From NCBI RefSeq assembly GCF_905475395.1, contig NC_058340.1:62288181-62352180 (forward strand): a stretch of 64,000 nt of DNA, in the 5' to 3' direction. A program made the position numbers and the translations under genes. Below the pieces are notes generated by a model that was not told the DNA's origin, did no database searches, and saw nothing but the letters and a program-made list of their open reading frames with translations. Positions 1 through 12,533 of the stretch are shown here, piece by piece; position 1 is the stretch's first letter; the number at the start of each line of letters is the position of its first letter. Origin of the DNA: Chrysoperla carnea (Eukaryota > Arthropoda > Insecta > Neuroptera > Chrysopidae).

Positions 1-1508
1 AATACGACTACAAGAAATATTAATCAAAATTATCCAAATGAACGTACAATTCCACGTGTTAGTTCGCCACAGCCGGCAACTAACTACCAGACAACTGTTT
101 ATAAAGAAGAAAATCGAAATTACTATGGAACAACTCCTCCACCTCCAGTGACAAACTATCATACTACAGTTTATAAAGAAGATGTGCGTACTACAAATAA
201 AAGTGGTGAATTTGTACCAAGCTCACCAAAATCGAATCGTCCAAGTAGTCCTTATCGGAGTCCAAGTCCTGTAAATAGAGATTACCCACCAAAACATAAT
301 ACAACAACTATCCATAAAACCGATACATATAATTCGACTTATGGCTACAATCCGAACGATCCAAACGCAACGAAGCCCGTAGGTCCTCCATACTCGCCAG
401 GACAAAATGTAAATATCACATATAAATATACCACAAATCAAACTGTTGATAATAAATATAAAGGATATGGACCATATCCTGGTGGTAATTCACCTCATGA
501 CGATCGGAAACCATTATTACAACCAGGTCGTTTTCCAACTGATCAAAATGATCATCCAAATGGAGGTCCACCAAAGAAATTGGATGATTTAATGGCATCA
601 TTTGGCGGTTCAGAGGTAGGATCTTATATGATTTTTTTAAATACTTTTTTTATACCACTCTGTCAAAAATTATCTTGATCTTCGTAATAATTTTTTATAG
701 ACGGACGAATTCAGTGAATTTTAATTAATTTTTTAATTCATTGGGATATTTAATTCTGTCTGCATGAAATGGTACTTTTATATAAATAAAATGATTGTTC
801 ACAATTCTACAGGACAGAAAAGCGGTATCTTTTCATGTTTTTCTTTAGGGAGGAAATATTGGATACGGTCGTTAGAATGAAGCTCAAACAAAGCTCTATG
901 TTTATATCACTTAAAATTTTGTACACCTTCCAAAGCATTTTTGACTCATTTGAGCTATTTTGAAGATTGGAAAATTAAATATTATGTTTTGATTTTTACC
1001 TAATTAGTAACATTATATTTTAAATCTAGAAACATTCTAATCGCACTTTTTTTTATAGACAACAAATGTATATAATTCAACCACAACAAATTCTGTACAT
1101 CGATACGAAGATGAATCCAAACAAAAATTATTGCCAGGTAATGCAGCATCACCTACACCCATTGCCGATGCACAAAGGAAAAAAGATATTAAAGATTTAC
1201 CAAAAACTAAAAATGTCGCTGGGCCACCTGTTTATTATCCACCAGGCCATGAAATGTTCGCTAAGAAAGAAGAATCTGCTGCTGCTTGGAGTGCACAGGT
1301 ATGTCAAAGTCGACTATACAGCCATCTACAGGATTGCTCATTATATCATATTTTTAATCATTTATTTTTTTAGGGTGGATATGCAAGAGCATCTGGAAAA
1401 TATCAATATGAAGCCGAAAGTAAAAGCAAAAGTAAAAGCAGTTCAGGTGCAGCTGTGGTTCCCGTTTGTTTACCATTATGTTGTGCAATGCCATGTGTTA
1501 TTATGTAA
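1..1508 (+). CDS. 3' part of a Pro/Tyr/Thr-rich protein ending in a CaaX box; not identified
   Basis: Three coding exons are visible: 1-615 (already open at base 1, so the gene starts outside the window), 1059-1298 and 1374-1508. All junctions are phase 0 with GT..AG introns. The visible part is 329 residues. It is low-complexity, rich in Pro, Tyr, Thr, Asn and Ser, with a repeated motif TNY(Q/H)TTVYKE(E/D) near residues 28-60, and PP-Y motifs. After a Lys/Ser-rich stretch it ends in VPVCLPLCCAMPCVIM. This is a cysteine cluster followed by a C-a-a-X box (CVIM), the signature of a farnesylated and possibly palmitoylated tail, so membrane attachment is an inference. The TAA is at 1506-1508, with AATAAA at 1663-1668. 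I do not recognise the family; it resembles a conserved insect scaffold-type disordered protein. The gene structure is well supported; the function is unknown. Confidence 0.8.
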
Positions 1509-2115
1509 ACAATGATACCATTATTAATAGTTACGTTTTGTAAATGTATTTATCATAATATAGGCCTATATTTCCATCAACTTAAACTTGTACAATTACA
1601 TTTGCAATAATTAATATCTATGGATCGATTTCAAACAAATATCTGACGCTTTAGGCTACGTAAATAAAAATATTAATAAGTGAAATTAATGTAAGTTTAG
1701 ATGGAATGAAGGCCAACAAATAATTTGACATTTATGTTGTATAAAATAATTGACGAATAATAAATTTAAAAAAGTTTCATTTCATTATCACAAATTTGAT
1801 CGAAACGAGAAATCGTTCATTTATTTGAAATATTTGGAAATTTCTTTGATTTTAACTGTAAGGTCGGAAACCGGTAAGGAAGGTATTTTAAATAAATTTG
1901 GATTCGAATTCTATATATTCGTCGATTATTATTACAATATAATATTTTATTCTAACAAATTAAATCATCCAAGGATTAATGTGAATCTCATTTTTATTAA
2001 TTTAATTGTTAAAATCTTCCAATTAAGTTTAAGATACTTTTTTCATAAACAAATATAAAATATATTATTATTTTACATTTTTTTAATTAAATTTTATTAA
2101 CTTCTATATCAATAT

Positions 2116-2264
2116 TTGTTAGTGAATGATTCTTGCAAGGTTATACATTTACCAACGGAGGTGATACTTAAGTGTTTACTTATTTCGGCATTTACATTTA
2201 CTCACGATCTCTGTCAAGTTGTTAGTCACCCCCATATAATCTTGTAAGAATCATTTACTAACAA
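2116..2264. repeat. Small inverted-repeat element (MITE-like)
   Basis: The left arm starts TTGTTAGTGAATGATTCTTG and the right arm is its near-perfect reverse complement, ending at 2264. The arms are about 25 bp and enclose about 100 bp of non-coding DNA. No target duplication is obvious. Confidence 0.6.
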
Positions 2265-3331
2265 TAAATAGTTAATCTTAAGTTATTAAAAATAATTAAA
2301 AATACGTAAAGTAGTCAAAAACAAATTAAAGAAAAAATATATTACATCAAAGTCATCATTATGGAAGAATTGTCCACAACCGCTATACACCTGTGACCTG
2401 AATAGCCCATTCGTTAGTGTACTTTTCTTCTTATCTACTACTGATGTCAAAAACTTTTAAACTAACTTTTACTTGAAGCCATTAAAGAAAAAAAACACTA
2501 ATTTGTTTATCCAATGTAAAGCCAATATTTAATAATGAGAAAAGAATCTTGCCAATTGAGCCAAAAGAAGCTCAATTATGACCACAAATCTTAAAATATA
2601 AAAATAAAATGTATATTGACAATATTTATATAGAATTGAGTGGCTTAGAATCAAAACTCATAATTTATATAGGAAAAAATTGTGGCTATTCAAATTAGAG
2701 ACCAAATTTTATAATACTGGAAATAACATGTTATTTCGAGTATTGTGGTATTTGGTCTGATATTTCAATATCAACTGAACTCGACGTTCAGAAAAAAATC
2801 ATTTTATTAATATAAAATAATCATTTACAAGGCCATTAGGCAGAATAGACAACTGCCTAGGGACGCCGTATCGACAAGAACCCCTATATTATTGCTTTTT
2901 CTCGATGCTGCCAGGTTAAATACTTCATACTTTATAGCAGCACCATCTAGTATCGAATAGCAGAACTAATTTTACTCACATCCCTTCATAAACTTGAAAA
3001 GAATTGATGATCTTCAATAAGCTGAAAATGGGCCTCGAGGCTTGCTTTGTCTAAGAGCACCGAGGTGGCTAATCTGGCCTTAAATTCATTTACAATGAAA
3101 GCACATCCATTATACATGTAACCATCCTAGGTATACAAAGCTTCAAATAGAACTGTTATCCAACACGGAAATATGGAAAAACAATTTTTTGATTACTTTT
3201 ATCAGCTATAAAACTGCAGTCAATTTATGAATAACTACTTAGAAAATATAAACGGTATATTCTGAGTCGCTTTTTGTAAATTATGAATTTTGATGCTAAG
3301 CTATTCAAAAAACAAATTTAACAATAAAAAA

Positions 3332-3501
3332 AATTATATATTTTGCTAATAACATTATTTAATATTTTCAAATAACTCAAATAAAATTTATTAAACAAAC
3401 TCAATGTGTATTACAGAATTATATATTTTGCTAATAACATTATTTAATATTTTCAAATAACTCAAATAAAATTTATTAAACAAACTCAATGTGTATTACA
3501 G
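3332..3501. repeat. Tandem duplication, two 85-bp copies
   Basis: Bases 3332-3416 and 3417-3501 appear identical, both running from AATTATATATTTTGC to TGTATTACAG. Identity across AT-rich non-coding DNA implies a recent duplication or an assembly artefact. Confidence 0.85.
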
Positions 3502-6500
3502 AATAAAAATATATTTGCTTTTTGTTATTGACGCATGTGACACTGCTAAAAATTGTTTTTAAATAAAAAATTATAAGATTTTAACAGTTTTTTTCTTTAT
3601 TTAATGATTATCTTCATTTACAGATTTTGTAACTTTATTTTTACAGGAGTAAAATGCCGTATTCACAAAATTAAAAAGAAATTTGTTTTTGATTCGAGTT
3701 GTAATGTTAGTTGAATATATTTCAGGTTTGTTTTCCTTAATTACGATTAGAAGTCCTGCAAAATTTGAAAAATTTACATTACATTAATTGATATCACTTA
3801 ACTTTTGTAGAAAATAAAACAGCCCATATTACTTGCTAATAATGTAGCATTCTATAGGTGAAAGAATTTTTAAAATCGGTTGTGAAAGTAGTGAAGTATT
3901 GAACTGAAAAATAACGGTTTGTATATATTTTCGTACAAACTTTCATCACCCATTGAGATGAATTTCGAAAAATCCTTAAATCTTAAATGACACCTATAAT
4001 ATAAAATCAATATCCTCTCGAAATTACAAACTTCTATCATTAGCGATGTAGGCTGGGCGTCGATATATCAGTCGGGGCTATGGAGTGTAGAGGTAAAGGA
4101 ACACAATCTCTTATGGCTATTTCGACTCAAAAATATGATAAAGGTGCTCGTGTAGCGGAGTGTATGATTTGAACTGAACTGTTTGTCTGTGCATGTAGCT
4201 ATGTGCATGGTCCTCTGGAGAACCAAAACCATCTTAAGTATATTCAACTTGGGGGTCACTTTTTTAACGCAGAGATTGGTCTTCATTGCTTTTCAGTGAA
4301 CATTGCTTTTCCCCTCTTCAAATTATTCCCCCCTTCTAAAAAGTTTCTGATTTTAAATAATATACAAAAACATTTTTTTTTAAATCATCAAAATCGGAGC
4401 TGCTATTGAGGACTTCCGAGTAAAAACATTCATTAATGCGACCATACGAAAAGCCTCAAAATGTTTCAGAATATTTTGTAAAATAAATTATTCACTGATA
4501 AATGATTTGGAACTTTCGAAAAAAATCTTGTAACTTATGAGAGCAGTTAGGTATTAAAAAAGTTATTAAAAAGAAATATTGATCTAGATTATCAACTTAC
4601 ACGTAAACAAATAATTATATTTAGGCAATTAGGGTAATTTTTGCTTCAATTATCTAATATGAGGAGAGTTTTGGCAAAATAGCAATTTTATTTGCATTTT
4701 GGTGTAAATATAGTCATATTGTTTATCAGGGGAAAACCATACGGGGGACTTTATAATAGAACCGTATGAGTGACATGCGCAACAACGTACAATAGAATGC
4801 ATTTTGTAATACATTTACTAAAAACAAGCATACCACAGCCAGAGTGCATAACTACATAAATCTATGAAACATAATAAACCTAGTGGTGCCTCCATTTATT
4901 ATCATGTGCATACTTGTACATACTTTACCATTTGTTTATTTATAAAATAATATTTGTGTGTATATATTATGTTTCATAATAAAAGTTTGAGTCAGTTTAA
5001 TTCTGATAATAGTTTAAATGAAATCTAAATAATATTTTAAATGAAGTATTATTATAATATTTGGAAAATTATTTGATTTATTCATCAAAAAATTAAACAA
5101 GTAAGTGCAAAATTTTTTTTTTGTAACATTTTTGATTTAGACACATAAACAGACGTGTAAGTTTACCAAATTACAATACATTCGATGAGGATAACAAAGT
5201 TCAACGAGGATAACACTTGTTTGATTAATAAACGTGCATTATCAATATCATTATCAAACATAAAAATACTTTCTTTTGCCATTTATGAAGAAATTTCTCA
5301 GAATTTAAGCAAATTTTTTAATAAAGAAAATATTTTTGTATCACATACTTATACAAGGTGCCCCATATAACTACAAACTTTTGAATCCGATGTAGGTATC
5401 TTCAATTTGATTTATTTGGAAAAACTTTACTAAATTTTATAAAAAGCAAAAGTTATTAGGATGAAACAAAATTAACTACAGTTTATTCTCCAAGCAGTTT
5501 TTCTCAATATTTGCGTGCAAAATTCTAATATTTTTAGAATATTGAACGCCGATTTTCCATAAAAATTAGGTTAGACAAAAAATAGCCCCTTAGAGGATTT
5601 ATTGTAAAATTATAGTACACTGGCAAACAGGGTTTCTTGACGCAAGAAACATTTTTGTATTTTAAAAAGATGAAAAAATGTACTTGAAGCGAGAAGAAAT
5701 TTACTTCAAGCCAGGAAAATTCTTGACGGAAGTTTGTTTCTTTGCTTTAAGAAAATTTTTGTTTTATCTCTTGAACTAAGAAGGTTCACCCAGGGTTTGA
5801 TATAAATTTTCTTAAAGCAAGAAACAAACTTCAACTGCATTCAAGCCTTTACTACTGATCTTAGGATTCAATATGGGATATGTTCATAAATTAACCTAGG
5901 ATATGTTCAATAACCAAGCAGGCTTTTTAAAATCTTTTTTTCACACACATTATATTATGATATCCGGGGCAAAAATTTAAAAACTGCAAAGTAATTTATT
6001 TGGCGGATTTCAATAACAGTGTTGAATTTGGTTCCGAGAAATTTCAAGTTACCATTTTAAAATATAAATGATGAACCATTATAGGTAAATAAAAAAGTTC
6101 AGTACATTTAATTGTTAATCAAATTCGGCGTAAAAAATGGAGATCAAAATATTCATAATAAGCATTTCAAAAACTTTTATAAATAAAAAATATAAAATTT
6201 AATAAAATATTAACAAAAAAATTTGTTGCTTTGTAAAACAAGAGCTTTTATTTTGATTAAAATTATTTTTATTATGCGGGTCAGACTACGTACAAAAAAG
6301 GTCAAAATAATTTCCAATAAAGTCGCGTTCAAAAGATTGTATATATGTCAATGTAAGATTGTAAGTTTCCCTCAGGTTAATAAACAGGTTACCTAAAATC
6401 ACTCCAACAAGTGCAAACTCTATACCTATTTACGAAAATCAACTCGTTTCGTTGGTCTGAGTCGAGTTAGGTAGGGTTCGGCTGGCACGCCAAAAACCTT

Positions 6501-6632
6501 TCAAAAAGTAAACTCATGCTTCTGGGACAAAATTTGTGTTATTATTAGAGTTACGAGTATGTTCTGTTTGTGTAAAGAAAAATATTAAAGCCATTTATAC
6601 AAGACATTCTGTAAGAAAGAGAGAACCATTTA

Positions 6633-6954
6633 CAGTAGAATCTCGATAAGTTAAAGTCCAAGGGAAACACAAAATATTTTAAGTTATAGAGGTTTTAAGT
6701 TATCAAGTGTCTATGTTAGGTAAAGGTTAATATAGAGGTATGTACATGTTTCTATGTACCCTAGTTAATATAGAGGTATGTACATGTTTCTATGTAGTTA
6801 CTGAGGGCCTATACAGAGATTATTTATTTAAGTTATAGAGGTTGCGTATTTTAAGTTATAGAGGTTTTGGGCTCTGATGGGAAGGGAACATAGTATTTTT
6901 TGAAGTAACAGAGGTTTTTATGTTACCGAGGTTTAAGTTATCGAGATTCTACTG
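6633..6954. mobile_element. MITE with pogo/Tigger-like ends, TA target site
   Basis: The left end CAGTAGAATCTCGATAAGTT and the right end, closing with ATCGAGATTCTACTG, are inverted copies. TA lies immediately outside both ends (6631-6632 and 6955-6956), as expected for Tc1/mariner-pogo insertions. The interior is non-coding, repeats the words AAGTTATAGAGGTT, and carries a local duplication of about 47 bp around 6727-6800. With no transposase it must have been moved by an element elsewhere. Confidence 0.75.
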
Positions 6955-7513
6955 TATTTTTAAAAATTAAATGAATTTTATTAGGAATTCTTACCCAGAC
7001 TAATTTGAGTGTAATATACCTACTTATTTTTTTAGACATTCGTTAAAAACATAAATCAAACCATGTGTTGTAGAAATGCTCTACAATATGAAACCAAATA
7101 ATTTTTTTAGTAATAAAATGTCACCTTTTTATTTATTTTTGACATATTTATCGATTGAGTATTTAGACTTATCGTAAAACATATATATTAAGTAGGTAAA
7201 TACAAAAATAAACGATTTTATCTGAATTGTACACCTCTTAACATATGATGACCCAAAATAAGTCCAAATTTTTAAACAATTTTATTATTGTTGAATGCAA
7301 GTAAAAATCTGTAACTATAAATAAATATGCAAACTTTGGATGTACGAGCACCAAGACAATTTTAAATAAAAAGCTTGATTTTTTTTTCTATAAAGTTGGA
7401 CTAAATCTAAATCATTCTGAAAATTGTAGGGGGGGGAGTTTTTACAGTAACTAGTTTTCTGTTTTTCCTTAGCACCTCAACAACCTTAACTGAAAACGTA
7501 ACTTTCAAAACTC

Positions 7514-7870
7514 TAGCTTAGAAATATTGATGATACTAACGAAATTTTGGTATAGGTGTCCACAAAATCACCTAATTAACCCATTTCCGGCTGTCCATCC
7601 CTCTGTTCGTCGACGTAAAAATTAAAAAGCCAGTTTGAGTTAGTAAATGAGCAACATCTTGTAAACCGTTAGAGATAGAACAAAAATTTAAATGTAAAAA
7701 ATTAAACAACTTGATAAATTGATATATTTTTTCGTAAACGTCACTGTTTACCTGGGGCGCAAATTAGGACAAAACTTTGGTGTCCATTTTGTCTAAAATT
7801 GTAAAAGTCGGGAGTTGAAAATTTGTAGGTATAGCTTCAACAAGTGGTCTTGTGAAATACTTTCGAAAAT
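7514..7870 (+). repeat. Partial family A dispersed repeat
   Basis: It shares with the other family A copies the words for ATTGATGATACTAACG, AAAATCACCTAATTA, AACCGTTAGAGATAGAAC and TTTTCGTAAACGTCACTG, in the same order. Its ends are missing and the interior is shortened. The downstream part (to about 7870) matches only the copy near 44785-45000. Confidence 0.6.
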
Positions 7871-9971
7871 CGAAAAAAAACAAAATAAATGAATGCGTGT
7901 ATAATATTTAGACGTAGTGTGTATTCATTATACTCAATAACACACTACTGCATATTTATAAGTTTTGTCCTAAAAACGCTTTTGAAAACATACACAAAAC
8001 TATGTATTTTTATACTTTATAGACCTGTTGAAAGTTAATTCCGAGCACTTTTTTATTACAAATTAAATATACCTATCTAGATTAACACTATATTTTAATT
8101 TCATTAAATTCCTAAGTGGGTTTACGGCCAAACTACCTTAATATATTATTTATTGAAACGAAATTATCAACTGAATTAAAAGAATTTTATTTTAGTTTAA
8201 TAGAGTTTGTTATCGTATAATTAATGTTTGGATTAAATATTTTAATATATTTTGCGATAATATTATATGAAATATTGACTATTTTCATTTAATAATTTAT
8301 TGAAATTCAAAACAATGTGATCAGGGCCGTATTAAAGAAATTGAAGAAATTATTTTTTTAATATTATCTTTTCGAAAAACAGATATATTTTATCGTAAAT
8401 TTCATCGAACGAGCTCAAACAATATCTCTAGAATATGTTATTATTGTTTATAAAAAGACGACACGTCGTGGTTTCGCTCGAATTTCATCAATTTTTTACT
8501 TAAATAAAACAGATACACATATTGTAGTATACAAAGAACTTTTAGGTAGTAAGGTCATAAAATGATGACAAATCAAATTGATCCATTTACTTGCTTTTAT
8601 CTCGCAGAGGGTTGGAAAGTGTATCAGTTTTGACTAGAATAAGTAAAAATTTCCGAGAGCTAGTCATATGTAAAAAAAATTTTTACTTAACTCTGAAGGG
8701 CCGATATAATAAAACCTAGTTTCAGAAAACGATAACGGAAATAAGCATTGGAAAATGGGATACTACATTTGATTTAAATAAGTAAATAAAAAAAAAGAAT
8801 TGATTTTTATTTGAAATAAACAATTTGTTATAATATCCGTGTTAACCTTGGATTTTTAAATGGGAAATACACAATAATTGCATTTACGATTGTATGGATA
8901 TAAAATTTGTTATAAAAGTTTGTAATTATGAATATTATAACACACAAAATTTTGATATAACTTCTATTAACACGCTGGAAAAACCAGTTAAAAATCTTCT
9001 TTTAAAATATGCAATGCAATATTTAAAAATGGTACAAAAAAATCAAGCTGTTCATATTAATGCGACCCTCATTATTCACATCATCAGCTTCCCAGATTAT
9101 AAATAATAATATTAATTAATAAAGATGTTAGTCCAATAAAATGAAGTTGATCCCAGAACGTTTTGTAAACAAAAGTTTTTATAGCTCAAAAGTGATTAGA
9201 AATGATTTTATAGAAAATTTAGTTAGCTACATTTTTTCGAGATATTTTTAAAAAAGTGATTTTGGGCATAGTTTTATACATTTTTCTACCCCCCAAATAC
9301 AGGCTTCTTATATTCAAAAATGCTGGCTTCCGTTTTGACGGTAGTTTAAATATTCATTTGATTAGATTATGTGTAGCTTAAGAGCTATAGAAACTTTTGT
9401 TTACAAAAAGTCCTGGGATCAACTCCTTGCACATACATAAATATTATTTTTTAATTATGCAAATTCATAAAGTTCATTTCGTAAATATTATTTTTACAGA
9501 AAAAAAAGGCAGAGGATAAATTATTGTTCGTTCCAAAATAAATTCGTATAGGTTTTTAGGCGATTTGTCAAATACCTCTTGGCCAATCATTAAATGAATC
9601 CGATTTTTATATTTAACCACATTACAAAATAGGATATTCCCTGATTCAAAAGTCCGAAGTAAAGTAAATCTTGTTAGTTTCCTTGTGTACATCGACAAAT
9701 TAGAACGTGTGCATTTGGGGTTGCTTTTAGGGGATATCCGGCTGTTATAAAATTGAGGAATACCATGTAATATAGAAGTTTTATTTTATCTGATATAACG
9801 TTTTTCATATAATATTACCGAGATAAAAATTAATTCATTGGGAACTAATCGTGCTAGAGCTTGTTATCTAAGAACATATTGAAAATGATAAACAATTGAT
9901 AATGAATTATATTTTAAATTTTCAGATTCATTTGTCAAATCTACTACAACTGAAGATAATACACTACAAAA

Positions 9972-11855
9972 ATGGACGCTCTTATGGATAATAAAAAATT
10001 AACATGCCGTGGATGCCACAATTATTTAGAACCACCTTTGCAAGTTTGTTCAAACGATTACGCACATCTATTTTGTGGAGAATGCAAGGGAAAATATGAT
10101 GAATGTGTCATTTGCAATGGAAAAGTATCAGACCTTAGTGGGCGTATTGAAGAGACATTTTTAGCACAAAAATATCCATGTAAATATCACATTCGTGGTT
10201 GTAATACCATGGTAGCTTTACATGAAAAAAGCGATCATGAGTACGAATGTAATTTTAAGATATTTAAATGTGAATATGGACGTTTTTGCCCAAAGCCATG
10301 TGAATGGGAGGGACCATATTCAGAAATTCAAACCCATTTTCGCTCCCAACATGTGAAATTTCCATTTAGTAAAACTCCACCATTATCAGTAAAAATGCGC
10401 ATTCCGGGAGGATCATTTAGTTTTATTCAAATGATTAAAGCGTACAATGAATTATTTTGGTTCAAATATCGTATCGATAGTGAAAAACAAAAAGTGTTTT
10501 TCGTATTTCAATTAATAGGCACCAAAAAACAAGCATCCGAATTTTTATATGAACTAGAAATAATATCGTTGATCGATGCGAACAATGCAATCCATTTCAC
10601 TGAGAAATGTTATAGTGTTTCTGAAAATATTTCAAATATTTTCGAATCAGAACAATGTGCAGTTACATCTTTTTCAAAAATTAAAAATTTTATCGTCGAT
10701 AATAGGCTTACTTTTAATTATAATATAAAAAAAATAAAAAAGTTTGTGAAAAATGCTAATCTGTCTACAAATACTGAAGAAGATCAAAAACAAGATAAAA
10801 GTAAAAAAAATCATAATCCAAGACATAACCAAAGAAGAAATCGTGGAAGAAAAGGTAATTCGAAGTCAAGAGATCATTCAGCAGGCAGCAATGTTTCAAA
10901 AAAAGGACAAAACGAATTTGAAATAATTGATTTTAAAGATTTTGATAAACATATACCGCCACCAAATATCATGGAAAATAAAAATCGGTCTAATAATTTT
11001 CAATCAGTTTTTATTGATCAATCATCACAAGCAGTCGGAACTTTGGAACCACCTGCTTATCAAGAAATTGATCCTATGAACTCAAAAACTTGTCAAAAAA
11101 AACCGAATCAAGTAAATCCACCTAACAATTTACAACTGCCTGGCCAAAAAGCCAAAGTAAATGGCCAAGAAGCCAGCACAACTTTTTGTGGTGGTATTAC
11201 AGAGACGGTTAATTCGCACGGAAGACCGAATAACCGCAACCAAAATCCAATAAACAATACAACCACCTTTACGCAACCTCTTGTTTATGAAAATAAAAGG
11301 GTTAAATCTACAGAAAACAACCAAGCTCCATTATTTCAAGCATCGTCGACATCAGCAAGGCAATCAAATTACAGTAACTCTAATGTTAATCATTTGAAAA
11401 ATGTACAACATCCTCTTTATCAAAGTAAGGTAGCTATACCAATAGGTCACAATCAAGATCCGTTATCTCAAGGGTCATCGACATCAATCAGGCAACCAAA
11501 TTACAGTAACTACAATCTGAATCAACCAAACAAAGTACAGCCTCCTGTTAATCAAAATAGGCCAGCTACACCAATAAAACACAACCAAGCTCCGTTGTCT
11601 CAAGCGTCATCGACATCAACAAGGCAACCAAATTACAGTAACTACAATCTGAATCAACCAAACAAAGTACAGCCTCCTGTTAATCAAAATAGGCCAGCTA
11701 CACCAACAGAACACAACCAAGCTCCGTTGTCTCAAGCGTCATCGGCATCAACAAGGCAACCAAATTACAGCAACTATAATGATAATCAATATCCGCAATA
11801 TCGAGCATCAAGAGAAAGAAAACAAAAAAAAGAAGATAATTGTACTATCAGTTAA
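9972..11855 (+). CDS. SIAH/Sina-like RING E3 ubiquitin ligase with a repetitive N/Q/P-rich tail
   Basis: A 627-residue protein from one exon. A complete C3HC4 RING is seen (C12, C15, C26, H32, C35, C38, C45, C48). A SIAH-type finger follows (C70-x6-C77-x11-H89-x3-C93), then a second Cys/His set (C100, C110, H122, H127). Residues about 160-260 match the Sina substrate-binding fold, including FQLIGTKKQASEFLYELE. SIAH proteins are about 280-330 residues; here about 360 disordered residues follow, with a basic stretch, a PPAY motif and 44-residue repeats. The protein ends in CTIS after a basic segment, a possible CaaX box. E3 activity is inferred from the family. The ATG at 9972 has AAAA before it and lies 46 bases after an apparent 3' splice site at 9921-9925, so a 5' UTR intron is likely. 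AATAAA is at 11881. A paralogue lies at 16989-18002. Confidence 0.88.
   Translation: MDALMDNKKLTCRGCHNYLEPPLQVCSNDYAHLFCGECKGKYDECVICNGKVSDLSGRIEETFLAQKYPCKYHIRGCNTMVALHEKSDHEYECNFKIFKCEYGRFCPKPCEWEGPYSEIQTHFRSQHVKFPFSKTPPLSVKMRIPGGSFSFIQMIKAYNELFWFKYRIDSEKQKVFFVFQLIGTKKQASEFLYELEIISLIDANNAIHFTEKCYSVSENISNIFESEQCAVTSFSKIKNFIVDNRLTFNYNIKKIKKFVKNANLSTNTEEDQKQDKSKKNHNPRHNQRRNRGRKGNSKSRDHSAGSNVSKKGQNEFEIIDFKDFDKHIPPPNIMENKNRSNNFQSVFIDQSSQAVGTLEPPAYQEIDPMNSKTCQKKPNQVNPPNNLQLPGQKAKVNGQEASTTFCGGITETVNSHGRPNNRNQNPINNTTTFTQPLVYENKRVKSTENNQAPLFQASSTSARQSNYSNSNVNHLKNVQHPLYQSKVAIPIGHNQDPLSQGSSTSIRQPNYSNYNLNQPNKVQPPVNQNRPATPIKHNQAPLSQASSTSTRQPNYSNYNLNQPNKVQPPVNQNRPATPTEHNQAPLSQASSASTRQPNYSNYNDNQYPQYRASRERKQKKEDNCTIS
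11319..11780 (+). repeat. 132-bp coding tandem repeat, about 3.5 units
   Basis: Units begin at 11319 (diverged), 11451, 11583 and 11715 (partial), exactly 132 bp apart. Each encodes 44 residues starting NQAPLSQASSTSTRQPNYSN, or a variant. The two central units are nearly identical, the first is clearly older, and the reading frame is kept throughout. This points to in-frame expansion within the disordered tail of the SIAH-like protein. Confidence 0.9.
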
Positions 11856-11972
11856 ACAAACGTAATCATTTTTCCATGACAATAAAACATGTCAAAACGT
11901 ATCTATAAACTACACGCTAATAATATTCCAATAACCGAAGAGAAAAAAAAGACGGGATGTCTAAATTTAGAC

Positions 11973-12533
11973 TTATAGGACCGATTTCGATGACAATTTT
12001 GGGATTAAGCTTTGTTCACCCTCTAGATCAAAAGTCATATGGTCTCTAGTGGAGCTTTTTAAATGAAGCTTAATTTTTTCTCTGTATTTTTTCGAGTTAT
12101 ATAACAATAAAGACAATTTTTTCGTTTTTTTCGAAAAAAATTTTTGCATTTAAATTGCAATATTTTGAAAACTTAAATAGTTTGAAAACTTTCTTTTCTT
12201 TATAACCTCGTTAATTTTGGTGCAAATGACTTGAAACTTTTTTCATTTTCAAGGTTTTTTATAGTACTAAGTGTATGAAATATTTTTTTCAAAAAACGTC
12301 AAATTTTTCAGTTATTTAACGTTAAATACTCCAAATTTCAATCGCCAATAACTCGGAAAGTATTGACTTTTCGGAATATACTTAAATGACACTTTAGATT
12401 TCAGCGCTCTATTTCAACATGTTTTTCCGTTACCATTTTCAATATGTTTTTCCATCCTTTAGAAGCGGTGGGCTTTTGATCTAGAGGATGAACAAAGCTT
12501 AATCTCAAATTTTCAGGTCAATCGGAGCTATAG
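11973..12533. repeat. Foldback element with ~62-bp inverted arms
   Basis: The left arm (11973-12041) contains GATTAAGCTTTGTTCACCCT and CTAGATCAAAAG. The reverse complement of the same words, with a few changes, forms 12472-12533. The enclosed about 430 bp is AT-rich and non-coding. No clear target duplication is seen. Confidence 0.7.

Larger units (their letters stand above)
1509..9971. other. Intergenic region, AT-rich, with small repeats and MITEs
   Basis: I see no convincing gene. Open frames here are short and AT-driven, without family motifs or paired splice sites. It holds the 3' UTR of the CaaX-box gene (to about 1700), an inverted-repeat element (2116-2264), an 85-bp tandem duplication (3332-3501), a small palindrome pair (about 4862-4876 and 4966-4980), a TA-flanked pogo-like MITE (6633-6954) and a partial family A repeat (7514-7870). 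A repetitive stretch at about 5630-5830 reuses motifs like TTCTTGAAGCAAGAAA. The last part leads into the 5' UTR of the first SIAH-like gene. Confidence 0.6.

Noticed and set aside
1750-2058. 102-codon frame after the first gene
   Set aside because: It is AT-noise in composition, has no family motif, no good start context and no splice partners.
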